64,000 nucleotides of DNA, taken from Candidatus Nitrosopelagicus sp. (GTDB taxonomy: Archaea > Thermoproteota > Nitrososphaeria > Nitrososphaerales > Nitrosopumilaceae). The DNA is taken from the NCBI GenBank assembly GCA_028345195.1, contig JAOMCX010000004.1, positions 1 to 64,000 of the forward strand. Direction: 5' to 3'. The translations under genes and the position numbers were made by a program. The notes beneath the pieces were generated by a model. That model had not been told where the DNA came from, did no database searches, and saw only the letters and a list, made by a program, of their open reading frames with translations. Positions 46,696 to 53,676 of the stretch are shown in pieces (the stretch's first letter is position 1; each line of letters starts with the position of its first letter).

Positions 46696-46994
46696 AACTT
46701 TTCAGTTCTAACTACGCCAACATCACTAACGTACAAAATTATGGTAAAATCTGGAAATAATGTTCTAGATATATCCTCAATTACTGCTGATAATTTCTCT
46801 TCACGCATAATTACTTCAACTTTGACATTTTTTTCAGATTGTATGCCTTGACCTCTTAGTCCCTTTTCTCCATTACCATCAACTTCATAAGATGTGTATC
46901 CTGTAATTTCATGATTCTTCAAAATATCAATGACATTTTTTTGTGCCAATATCTCACAGGTGATTGTAAGTAATTTTACATCATAAAGTTTCAT
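46692..46994 (-). CDS. PII-like protein, SbtB type
   Basis: 100 residues with the ferredoxin-like fold of PII signalling proteins: KLLTITCEI start strand, GYTSYEVDGNGEKGLRGQG as T-loop region, and VEVIMREEKLSAVIEDISR. The GYTSYEV-GNGEKGLRG pattern resembles SbtB, which in cyanobacteria binds the bicarbonate transporter SbtA and senses cAMP/AMP. The gene overlaps the end of the SbtA-like gene by 4 bases (stop and start), so the pair is translationally coupled, as sbtAB are. Confidence 0.85.
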   Translation of the reverse strand: MKLYDVKLLTITCEILAQKNVIDILKNHEITGYTSYEVDGNGEKGLRGQGIQSEKNVKVEVIMREEKLSAVIEDISRTLFPDFTIILYVSDVGVVRTEKF

Positions 46995-48073
46995 ATGAAC
47001 ACCCTTGTAACGTAATTGAATAAGTCTATTGCTTCTTCACCATGTACCCACGTTGAAACGGTGAACATGATTGGCAGTAACACGATAATATTGTATGGGA
47101 ATGTAATTCCTAAAGCTGATGTAATGTATAGACTTGGATTTGCTTGAGGGATTGCATGACGTAAAACAGCTGGTGCTGCAATAAATGATGCACTAGCCAA
47201 AAGTAATCCAAACATAACTGCCCCGCCTAAACTTAATCCCAATGCTGTTGAAACTAGTACACCAATTATTCCATTAATTGTTGGCATTATTATTGCAAAT
47301 GAGGTAAGAAAAACTCCGACCTTTTTGATATCTTCTAATCTTTGTCCTGCAATTATTCCCATCTCAATCATAAAAATTACTATTGCTCCTGTAAACAGAT
47401 CATCAAAAACAATACTGATTGGTTCAAAACCTTCTTCTCCAATTATGTATCCAATTACAATACTTCCAAGTAAAATTACTATTGCTTTTCCTGTAATTGA
47501 TTCTTTTAACACCTGAGAAAGTTTTGTTTTAGTTTCTTTCATTCCCATGTCGATATCAGATACTTTGTCACCTGAAAATGACTGTTTTTTTGTACGAATT
47601 TGTTTTGATACTGCCATATTTGTCAAAAATATTGCCAGGATGAATGCTACCGGTTCTAACACTGCAAGAATTGCTGCCAAATATCCTTCTGATGTAACTC
47701 CTTGGTTTTTGAGAAATGACAATCCTACTGAGAATGTTACTGCTCCAACTGCACCGTATGTGGATGCTAATGCGTATGAATCAAAGATGTTGAATTTCCC
47801 TAATCTTCTTAGAATTTGATAATGGTTCAATGTGAATAATAATGACAGACCTATTGCAACTAGCATTGGTACTAACATCTCCTCAAAACCCGTCTTTCTC
47901 ATCTCTATTCCTCCATGAAGGCCGATAGCAGCTAGGAGGTATATCGGCAAAAACTCTGAAATTGCTTCAGGAATTTTTAAATCAGATTTTATTCGTGCTG
48001 CAATAATCCCAAACAAGAAGAATAGGATGATTGGAGTTAGCAGATTCGATTGGATTAATTCTAAAATATCCAT
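46991..48073 (-). CDS. sbtA: Sodium-dependent bicarbonate transporter, SbtA family
   Basis: 360 residues, about ten membrane helices, matching the DUF897/SbtA-type sodium-dependent bicarbonate permease. Segments such as IPEAISEFLPIYLLAAIGLHGG, LEPVAFILAIFLTN and FGLLLASASFIAAPAVLRHA near residue 300 agree with the two inverted repeats of the family. Likely imports HCO3- for the 3-hydroxypropionate/4-hydroxybutyrate cycle in an autotrophic ammonia oxidiser; function inferred from the family. Confidence 0.88.
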   Translation of the reverse strand: MDILELIQSNLLTPIILFFLFGIIAARIKSDLKIPEAISEFLPIYLLAAIGLHGGIEMRKTGFEEMLVPMLVAIGLSLLFTLNHYQILRRLGKFNIFDSYALASTYGAVGAVTFSVGLSFLKNQGVTSEGYLAAILAVLEPVAFILAIFLTNMAVSKQIRTKKQSFSGDKVSDIDMGMKETKTKLSQVLKESITGKAIVILLGSIVIGYIIGEEGFEPISIVFDDLFTGAIVIFMIEMGIIAGQRLEDIKKVGVFLTSFAIIMPTINGIIGVLVSTALGLSLGGAVMFGLLLASASFIAAPAVLRHAIPQANPSLYITSALGITFPYNIIVLLPIMFTVSTWVHGEEAIDLFNYVTRVFI

Positions 48074-48144
48074 TAGCTATATTTGAAAAAATTTTCTGCT
48101 GAAATAAAAATCCAGAGGTCATTTTTGATGCCTATAGTGATAAT

Positions 48145-48165
48145 CATTTGATATGCATTTGATAT
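48145..48165. promoter_or_regulatory. Two direct 10-bp repeats in the sbtA / PII-fusion promoter region
   Basis: CATTTGATAT at 48145-48154 and again at 48156-48165: exact copies with an 11-base period, about one helix turn. They lie between the divergent starts of sbtA (48073) and the PII-fusion gene (48226). A tandem operator is plausible. Confidence 0.4.
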
Positions 48166-48225
48166 AATATTCCATAGTTTCGAAATAATGATTATGTATA
48201 ATAAAGAATAATTCAGCGAAATATT

Positions 48226-48792
48226 ATGAAGAAGATTGAAGCTATAATCAACCGAAAAAATTACCCTGTTCTTCGTGAAAAATTAGATTCTTTGGGTATT
48301 GACATTATCGATAAACGAAATTTAGAAGACAGTAAATTCATCAGTGAATCAAAAGGTTCTCGTGCTGGTGGAACTGGTGTTAGATCCACAATGCTTGCAA
48401 AAATTGAACTGGCTATGCAAGACAAAGAAGCACGTGCGGTCCTAGAGATAATTTCTAAGAATTCAGGTCTTCCTCAATCTATCAAGAGTAAAATTTTTGT
48501 CTTTGATATGGAAGAAAGTATTGATCTATCCACTCTTGAAGGCCAGGCTGATGTAGAACCTGAAGAAAAACCTATTCCTGTTAGATTTACTACAAAACGT
48601 AATAGATTGGTTCCACTTCAAAAGCGAACCTTGTACAAATTAGAACAATACTATGATGAGCATAGTGAAATTTTAGAATCTGACTATAGAATTCGTTCAT
48701 TTAGCGATTTTGTTAATTATTGTATCTTGAAATATCTTCCAACCCTAGATAAGCAATTAAAGAATCCAACAATGCTTTACGAAGATATTTAG
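48226..48792 (+). CDS. PII-like protein fused to a C-terminal domain with possible RHH fold
   Basis: 188 residues. Residues 1-108 follow the PII pattern: KKIEAIINRKNYPVLREKL, GSRAGGTGVRSTMLAKIEL, and VLEIISKNSGL...IFVFDMEESID, so a ligand-sensing ferredoxin-like trimer is likely. Residues 118-172 (PVRFTTKRNRLVPLQKRTLY ... SFSDFVNYCILKYL) look like a beta strand plus two helices as in ribbon-helix-helix DNA-binding proteins. This fusion, if real, would be a PII sensor acting directly on DNA; the assignment of the second domain is my inference. It stands between sbtA and the glnK operon. Confidence 0.7.
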   Translation: MKKIEAIINRKNYPVLREKLDSLGIDIIDKRNLEDSKFISESKGSRAGGTGVRSTMLAKIELAMQDKEARAVLEIISKNSGLPQSIKSKIFVFDMEESIDLSTLEGQADVEPEEKPIPVRFTTKRNRLVPLQKRTLYKLEQYYDEHSEILESDYRIRSFSDFVNYCILKYLPTLDKQLKNPTMLYEDI

Positions 48793-48801
48793 TAATTTTT
48801 T

Positions 48802-48921
48802 TTAAATATAATCTGCAAACAAATACAGACCAAGTAAGGTCATACCTACTGCTGCAAACCCAAGTTTAGCAACAAAGATTTTTGATTTTCTAATTTGAGT
48901 TGTAATTTGTTGTAGTTTCAA
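48802..48921 (-). CDS. 39-residue single-helix membrane protein, glnK operon
   Basis: Starts at the TTG 48919-48921, overlapping the stop of the preceding 91-residue gene (TTGA). Product begins MKLQQITTQIRKSKIFVAKL and ends in a hydrophobic helix (FAAVGMTLLGLYLFADYI). Small, basic at the N-terminus and membrane-anchored at the C-terminus. It is the last gene of the glnK unit. Confidence 0.5.
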   Translation of the reverse strand: MKLQQITTQIRKSKIFVAKLGFAAVGMTLLGLYLFADYI

Positions 48922-49193
48922 TTTATTTTGATTAACCTTCGTTTTGTTCCACGTTCTGTGGTAATATATGCCATTTTTGGTTTGGATGACTCAATTTCTG
49001 AAGAATTTTCCAAATATTTTGTTACAGTTCCTCTTGCTGAGGTGATCACTGTTTTATTTCTTTTAGATAAAATGACTGATGCAGTTCTTCTTGATTGATA
49101 TTCTTTGAATGTCTGTCCTGCCCAGTTGTAGCTGATATCATCTTCAACTATCTTGTTTGAGGTTCCACGTTTTGTTATTAATCTAAGGCTCAT
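48918..49193 (-). CDS. Basic protein with three RGT repeats, glnK operon
   Basis: 91 residues from the ATG at 49193, which follows a GAGG ribosome-binding-like stretch and overlaps by no bases the preceding stop at 49199. The protein has three similar units: LITKRGTSNKIVE, VITSARGTVTKYLE and YITTERGTKRRLIK, i.e. I-T-x-x-R-G-T-x-x-K/R. Basic overall; no known family. Position within the glnK operon suggests a link to PII signalling. Confidence 0.6.
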   Translation of the reverse strand: MSLRLITKRGTSNKIVEDDISYNWAGQTFKEYQSRRTASVILSKRNKTVITSARGTVTKYLENSSEIESSKPKMAYITTERGTKRRLIKIN

Positions 49194-49198
49194 GTTCC

Positions 49199-49321
49199 TC
49201 AGTTCACCAACATTATCATAATTAGAGGTGGAATTACGACTATTACGCCTATAATTGTGCATTTTAGATAGTCTAATTTGGTTAATTTTGAGAATTTACT
49301 TCTATCAAGTGATAATTTCAT
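49199..49321 (-). CDS. 40-residue membrane mini-protein, glnK operon
   Basis: From the ATG at 49321, one base after the glnK stop: MKLSLDRSKFSKLTKLDYLK followed by one hydrophobic helix (TIIGVIVVIPPLIMIMLV). Basic N-terminal part, C-terminal membrane anchor. The immediate abutment to glnK implies joint translation. A membrane anchor for GlnK or a partner of Amt is a possibility, not shown. Confidence 0.6.
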   Translation of the reverse strand: MKLSLDRSKFSKLTKLDYLKCTIIGVIVVIPPLIMIMLVN

Positions 49322-49322
49322 T

Positions 49323-49652
49323 TTAGATAACTTCTTCCCCTTCGTTTCCGGATTTGATATCAATTGCCCGTAACATTTGTGAGATGAAAATTTTACCATT
49401 TCTTGCATTCTTCTTGATAATGTCTACTGTTTTTTCTTCTTTTGACTCTGGAACTACTACCATCATTCTATATTTGTCGCCAAAATGAGGTGTAAACACT
49501 TCCATACCTTTTGATGTGTGAATTTCAGGTTCAGTCTTTGCACCTCGACCTCTAACTTTGATAATTGTTAGTCCGCCAACGTCAATTTCTTTTAATCCTT
49601 CACTGATTTCCATCACGTCGTTTTCTGCAAGTATGACTTCAAGTTTTAACAT
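49323..49652 (-). CDS. glnK: PII nitrogen regulator, GlnK/GlnB family
   Basis: 109 residues. Core elements KLEVILAENDVMEISEGL, GLTIIKVRGRGAKTEPEIHT (start of T-loop), FGDKYRMMVVVPESK and GKIFISQMLRAIDIKSGNEG match the PII family. The uridylylated Tyr51 of enteric GlnB is not evident. It is divergently transcribed from amt, the usual glnK-amt pairing, and regulates ammonium uptake by binding Amt. It heads an operon with three small genes. Confidence 0.92.
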   Translation of the reverse strand: MLKLEVILAENDVMEISEGLKEIDVGGLTIIKVRGRGAKTEPEIHTSKGMEVFTPHFGDKYRMMVVVPESKEEKTVDIIKKNARNGKIFISQMLRAIDIKSGNEGEEVI

Positions 49653-49707
49653 GAATTATTTTATCTGTCAAAGTAATTAATAATTTAGAAATTGTACATC
49701 TTTTGAT

Positions 49708-49729
49708 TATCACTGATAACCAAATTGGT
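49708..49729. promoter_or_regulatory. Two adjacent palindromes between glnK and amt
   Basis: TATCACTGATA (49708-49718, 4-bp arms around a 3-base centre) is followed directly by the perfect palindrome ACCAAATTGGT (49719-49729). They are 57-36 bases before the amt start and about the same distance from glnK. Likely an operator for the nitrogen genes. Confidence 0.45.
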
Positions 49730-49764
49730 AAACTGTTAAATGAAAAAAACTTTCAAAATTTTTA

Positions 49765-51057
49765 ATGATAGATACCGGAGACACAGCATGGATGTTAATA
49801 GCAGGATGCTTGGTTCTGTTAATGATCCCGGCACTTGGATTATTCGAGTCGGGTCTTTTGCGAAAGAAAAATGTGGTTTCGATTTTCATGCAGATCTTCT
49901 TTGGAATGTCACTCCTAAGTGTAATGTGGTTTGTCTTCGGATTCAGTCTATCATTTGGTCCATCAACACAGGGTATTATTGGTAATCTTGATTGGACATT
50001 TTTGAAAGGAATTCCTTGGGATGCACCTCTTGAACAGTACGCGCCAACAATTCCTGGTGTATTATTTGTAAAGTTCCAATTGATGTTTGCATGTATCACA
50101 CCTTTACTACTAACTGGAACTATCGCTGAAAGAATGAAGTTCAGCTCTTTTATCATATTCATATCTGCATGGTCAATGCTCATCTATTACCCAATCGTTC
50201 ACATGGTTTGGGGCGGTGGATGGTTAGCAGAACTCGGTGTAGTTGACTTTGCCGGTGGTATCGTTATTCACACTACTGTAGGAATGGCAGCACTTGCAGC
50301 CGCTTTAGTACTTGGAAAAAGAAGAGGATTTGGCCCTGCCATAAACATCCCTCACAGCATTCCTCTTGCAGTATTAGGATCTTCATTATTATGGCTAGGA
50401 TGGTTCGGATTTAACGCAGGAAGCGCACTTGCATCTGGAGGTGTAGCAGGAAATACTGTAATTGTAACCCACTTGGCATCCTCTGTATCTGCTCTAATCT
50501 GGGCTGGATTGTCTTGGATGCGTACAGGAAAACCATCTATTGTTGCTACAATAAACGGCGCTATTGCCGGTCTTGCAGGAATTACCCCTGCATCAGGCTT
50601 TGTCAGTGTAGAACATGCATTTGTTCTTGCAATAGCAATTGGTATCTTGTCATACGGAGGAGTCGTACTAATTAGAGATAAATTAAAAATTGATGATTCA
50701 CTTGATGTAAGTTCCGTACACGGTATTGCAGGAATTGTAGGTGCACTTGGAATTGGAATATTTGCAAGCACTTTGATTAATCCTGCAGGTGTTGACGGCT
50801 TGCTCATTTCTGGAAGTCTGGATCAAATCTGGATACAGGGTGTTGGAATTGCAGTAGCTGCTGCTATGGGCTTTGGTGGAACATGGCTACTTTTACAGTT
50901 AATCAAACATCTTATCGGTATACGTGTCGAACCAGAACAAGAAGACGTTGGTTTGGATATCAGTGAGCATGCAGAACAAGCTTACTCCGATGAAGAAGAA
51001 TTCAAGTTAAGTCTTGATGAAAAATTAGAGTCGTCAAAAAAGAAATCTAACTCCTGA
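49765..51057 (+). CDS. amt: Ammonium transporter (Amt)
   Basis: 430 residues, eleven predicted helices and a cytoplasmic C-terminal tail with Glu/Asp-rich end. Family segments: DTAWMLIAGCLVLLMIPALG, FGFSLSFGPSTQGIIGNLDW, VWGGGWLAELGVVDFAGGIVIHTTVGMAALAA (near 150, containing the first pore His, DFAGGIVIH) and VHGIAGIVGALGIGIF near 315 (second pore His). The N-terminus lacks the longer signal-like leader of some archaeal Amts. Supplies ammonium to the ammonia oxidiser; partner of the divergent glnK. Confidence 0.96.
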   Translation: MIDTGDTAWMLIAGCLVLLMIPALGLFESGLLRKKNVVSIFMQIFFGMSLLSVMWFVFGFSLSFGPSTQGIIGNLDWTFLKGIPWDAPLEQYAPTIPGVLFVKFQLMFACITPLLLTGTIAERMKFSSFIIFISAWSMLIYYPIVHMVWGGGWLAELGVVDFAGGIVIHTTVGMAALAAALVLGKRRGFGPAINIPHSIPLAVLGSSLLWLGWFGFNAGSALASGGVAGNTVIVTHLASSVSALIWAGLSWMRTGKPSIVATINGAIAGLAGITPASGFVSVEHAFVLAIAIGILSYGGVVLIRDKLKIDDSLDVSSVHGIAGIVGALGIGIFASTLINPAGVDGLLISGSLDQIWIQGVGIAVAAAMGFGGTWLLLQLIKHLIGIRVEPEQEDVGLDISEHAEQAYSDEEEFKLSLDEKLESSKKKSNS

Positions 51058-51098
51058 TGTCTGATGGATGACGATAAAGACTACGAAGAGAGACCTGA

Positions 51099-51488
51099 AT
51101 GGGAATGGCTGAAGAAATAGTAACTACACAATCTTATGAAAAACTTTGTAGTGATGTACTTTATTCAAATGAAAGTGTTCGTTTTGTAGGTTTGGTAAAT
51201 AATAAATCTGATTTACTACACAGTGTTCAAAAAAAAGATTTAGATCCACTTTTGGATGATGATGAAATAAAAATTTCAATAAATTATTCATTAGAAAGAT
51301 GGAGAAAAGCACAAAATCTTTCATTTCGTTTAGGTCATGAAAAACTCACACTAACTGAATATGAACATGTAACTTTAATTTCAATTCCATATGATGGAAA
51401 ATTATTACTAATCAGTACCCAGCCAACTATACATTATCATGAAATGATACAAGCAATCATTTCTGTAATTCCTCCGTGGGAGAATTAA
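51099..51488 (+). CDS. DUF6659-like uncharacterised protein
   Basis: 129 residues; the second ATG at 51105 is an alternative start. The sequence has the profile of a roadblock/longin-like or DUF6659 protein found in Nitrososphaerota (SESVRFVGLVNNKSDLL-type N-terminal segment, EHVTLISIPYDGKLLLISTQPTI near residue 90). Not secreted, no membrane helix. It follows amt on the same strand and is followed by the FAD-dependent gene after 4 bases. Confidence 0.65.
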   Translation: MGMAEEIVTTQSYEKLCSDVLYSNESVRFVGLVNNKSDLLHSVQKKDLDPLLDDDEIKISINYSLERWRKAQNLSFRLGHEKLTLTEYEHVTLISIPYDGKLLLISTQPTIHYHEMIQAIISVIPPWEN

Positions 51489-51492
51489 TAAT

Positions 51493-52323
51493 TTGGAAAA
51501 CGCTACTGTTAGTTATGTTCAATTACTACGAGAAGATTTAGCTATATTTCGAGTGGTACCTGAAGGTCCTTTTCCTGAATACAAAGCAGGTCAGTTTCTC
51601 ACTTTGGGGCTTCCTGTAAAAAGTGAAAATAATCGTGTAATCAGTCGTGCATATTCAATTGCATCTCATCCTGAAAATAAAAAATATATCGAGTTTGTCA
51701 TTAGGTGGGTAAGAAAACCATATCCTGGAAGATTAACCACTGCAATGTTTAATCTAAAAGAAGGTGATAAAATTCAATGGAGAAAAGCTAATGGCACTCT
51801 TACAATTAATGACAAATTACCAAACGGTGAACCTGACAAACGAAGAATTGTCTGTATTGGAGGTGGAACCGGATTGGCACCGTTTGTTAGTTTTGCCCAA
51901 CATCTTCATGATGTAGGAGATAAGCGTGAACTAGTTGTTTTACACGGAGCAAGTTACGTTGATGAACTAAGTTACAGAGAACGTCTGACGGATTTAGAAC
52001 TTGAAAGTATTGATAGAGGTGCAGACAAATGGAATTTCAAATATCGAGCAGCAATTAGTAGACCACAAGAATGGCTAAATCGTTCTTGGACTGGACAGGT
52101 GGGAAGAGTAGAACAATTTCTAAGAGCAAGACCTGGACAAATATCTCCATTAGAAGAATTAGTTGGTGAAAAAATTACACAAGAAAATACCATGTTTTAC
52201 ATTTGTGGATGGCAAGGAACAATTGATGGAACCTTGGATTTTCTTGGAAACAAGGAGTTTGTAACAGAGAGAAACAAACGCGAAGATGGTAGTTACGAAG
52301 TTAAATTCGAATCTTACGGATAA
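51493..52323 (+). CDS. Ferredoxin-NADP reductase family oxidoreductase
   Basis: 276 residues, TTG start. The FAD-binding motif RAYSIAS near residue 55 (R-x-Y-S) and the NAD(P) loop GGGTGLAPFVS near residue 120 show the FNR fold; CGWQGTIDGTL near the end is the usual C-terminal tail strand. Could pass electrons between NADPH and ferredoxin or to an iron protein. The ferritin-like gene downstream makes iron-linked electron transfer conceivable. Confidence 0.87.
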   Translation: MENATVSYVQLLREDLAIFRVVPEGPFPEYKAGQFLTLGLPVKSENNRVISRAYSIASHPENKKYIEFVIRWVRKPYPGRLTTAMFNLKEGDKIQWRKANGTLTINDKLPNGEPDKRRIVCIGGGTGLAPFVSFAQHLHDVGDKRELVVLHGASYVDELSYRERLTDLELESIDRGADKWNFKYRAAISRPQEWLNRSWTGQVGRVEQFLRARPGQISPLEELVGEKITQENTMFYICGWQGTIDGTLDFLGNKEFVTERNKREDGSYEVKFESYG

Positions 52324-52341
52324 TAAATTTCTGTGTCATAT

Positions 52342-52379
52342 TACGGCGTTTAACAAAACAGATCAGTCGTATATACTAG
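52342..52379 (+). promoter_or_regulatory. 38-bp promoter element, copy 1
   Basis: Identical to the copy at 52521-52558. It contains the TATA-like GTATATAC and ends 17 bases before the ATG of the 31-codon gene at 52397. The box would place transcription start at the ATG, i.e. leaderless. Confidence 0.7.
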
Positions 52380-52396
52380 ATTCACTTGTCAAGGAC

Positions 52397-52492
52397 ATGG
52401 GTTCAATTGATTTAGGACATACCGAAAATGAATGGGGTTCAAAGAAAAAAAAGAGATCTGTAATTATAGCATATGATGTTTTAGAAAAATAA
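52397..52492 (+). CDS. 31-residue leaderless small protein
   Basis: ATG at 52397, 17 bases after the first 38-bp promoter repeat. Product starts MGSIDLGHTENEWGSKKKKR and ends YDVLEK; small and basic in the middle with a Lys cluster. No family known. Its promoter is the same as that of the ferritin-like gene 180 bases further on, so co-regulation is likely. Confidence 0.55.
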   Translation: MGSIDLGHTENEWGSKKKKRSVIIAYDVLEK

Positions 52493-52520
52493 TTTTTTTT
52501 AAAATATTACTCTGTTATAC

Positions 52521-52558
52521 TACGGCGTTTAACAAAACAGATCAGTCGTATATACTAG
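52521..52558 (+). promoter_or_regulatory. 38-bp promoter element, copy 2
   Basis: Perfect copy of 52342-52379, ending 17 bases before the ferritin-like gene at 52576, with TATA-like GTATATAC about 26 bases before that ATG. Confidence 0.75.
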
Positions 52559-52575
52559 TATTACGTTATCGGCTT

Positions 52576-53058
52576 ATGGGCAAAAAGAATATTGAAATTG
52601 CTGGAGCTGCAGAAGGAACAATCGAAATGCTAAAAAAAGCATATGCATTAGAAATGTCCGCATTTCATTACTGGTTTTACATTGATCAGTATGCAGAAGG
52701 ATTGGGATTCTTGCACAGTGATTTCTATTCAGAAAGTGCTAACGACGAGTTAGAACATGCAAAAAAAGTTGCATTGAGATTGGATCAGTTGGGAGCAAAA
52801 GCAACCGACAATCCACAAGACTGGGCAGAAGTTTCTGGACTAGGAAACTTGGAACCTGGTAACCATGTTACATTGCGAAGTGCATTAGAATATGCACTTG
52901 AATTCGAAAGAACTGCAATAGAACATTACAACGAACTTGCAAGCAGCACTCAAGGAAAAGACCACATAACATACCATCTCGCACTAGACTTGGTAACTGA
53001 TGAAGCAAAAGACGAACAAGACATCGAAGACATACTAGACAAACTGGAAATTTCCTAA
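52576..53058 (+). CDS. Ferritin-like (Dps-like/bacterioferritin) protein
   Basis: 160 residues of ferritin-like four-helix type: EMLKKAYALEMSAFHYWFYIDQYAEGLG with metal-binding Glu/His, ESANDELEHAKKVALRLDQLGA, EYALEFERTAIEHYNELA with E-x2-H and a final helix with DEAKDEQDIEDIL. It would oxidise and store iron or detoxify peroxide. Start directly after a leaderless promoter shared, in sequence and spacing, with the 31-codon gene. Confidence 0.88.
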   Translation: MGKKNIEIAGAAEGTIEMLKKAYALEMSAFHYWFYIDQYAEGLGFLHSDFYSESANDELEHAKKVALRLDQLGAKATDNPQDWAEVSGLGNLEPGNHVTLRSALEYALEFERTAIEHYNELASSTQGKDHITYHLALDLVTDEAKDEQDIEDILDKLEIS

Positions 53059-53076
53059 TTTCCTTTTTTTTAGAAA

Positions 53077-53322
53077 TTATTTGGATTTTGGTTTTTGTGA
53101 TTCTTTTGGATGTTTTCTTGGTAAATCTAATCCCACTACACTCATCATAGATTCTCCAATTGGTTCATAAATCGATTTGAGTGATTCTTCATCATAATAT
53201 TTTGCAATCTCGTGTAATTTTGCTTCAATCTTTTTTTGTTCTATGCGAATCAAAATACTTCTTGCGATGAGTGCTTTTAATTCATCAATCTTATTTTCTG
53301 GTATTGTATTTTTTGTTTTCAT
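53077..53322 (-). CDS. Charged hypothetical protein, 81 residues
   Basis: Mostly helical and highly charged (DELKALIARSILIRIEQKKIEAKLHEIAKYYDEESL), ending in a Lys/Pro-rich tail (KHPKESQKPKSK). No family known. Its start is 2 bases after the stop of the 65-residue gene upstream, so they form a pair. It converges with the ferritin-like gene. Confidence 0.6.
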   Translation of the reverse strand: MKTKNTIPENKIDELKALIARSILIRIEQKKIEAKLHEIAKYYDEESLKSIYEPIGESMMSVVGLDLPRKHPKESQKPKSK

Positions 53323-53324
53323 GA

Positions 53325-53522
53325 TTAAGGTGCATCTCGAACTTTCACTACAGAGCCATATGTGAGCTGAATCTCATTTAGTGAATATTTGATAGTCTCT
53401 AATGGGTCCAACATGTGTTCGTCAGCATCGCAAATGAAAATTGGAAGTTCTTCTTCTACTTCACTCTCAATTTCAGATATTTGTTTCATGTTCGTTTGAA
53501 CTTCTTTTCTAACATAAATCAA
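53325..53522 (-). CDS. Acidic hypothetical protein, 54-65 residues
   Basis: The long reading is 65 residues; the ATG at 53489 would give 54 (MKQISEIESEVEEELP). A cluster of acidic residues is followed by IFICDADEHMLDPLETIKYSL. Function unknown. Two-gene unit with the downstream charged protein. Confidence 0.55.
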   Translation of the reverse strand: MIYVRKEVQTNMKQISEIESEVEEELPIFICDADEHMLDPLETIKYSLNEIQLTYGSVVKVRDAP

Positions 53523-53676
53523 ATTGTTATTCTAAGATCTTGTTCTAAAGTTATCAAATCAAACTCTTATGGATGATTGATAAACAAAATCTTTTGATCG
53601 CGTGATACGTCTACTATATAGTTGCCATATAGAACACGTGGATCAGTCTTAACATCAAAATTTTATTTTATTTGTT

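Noticed and set aside
51064-51120. 18-codon ORF starting MDDDKDYEE after amt
   Set aside because: Too short, overlaps the next gene's start and has no promoter or ribosome-binding support.
53614-53640. CTATATAG, CATATAG and CACGTG stretches before the DUF47 gene
   Set aside because: Short AT-rich palindromes are expected by chance here; no spacing or symmetry links them convincingly.
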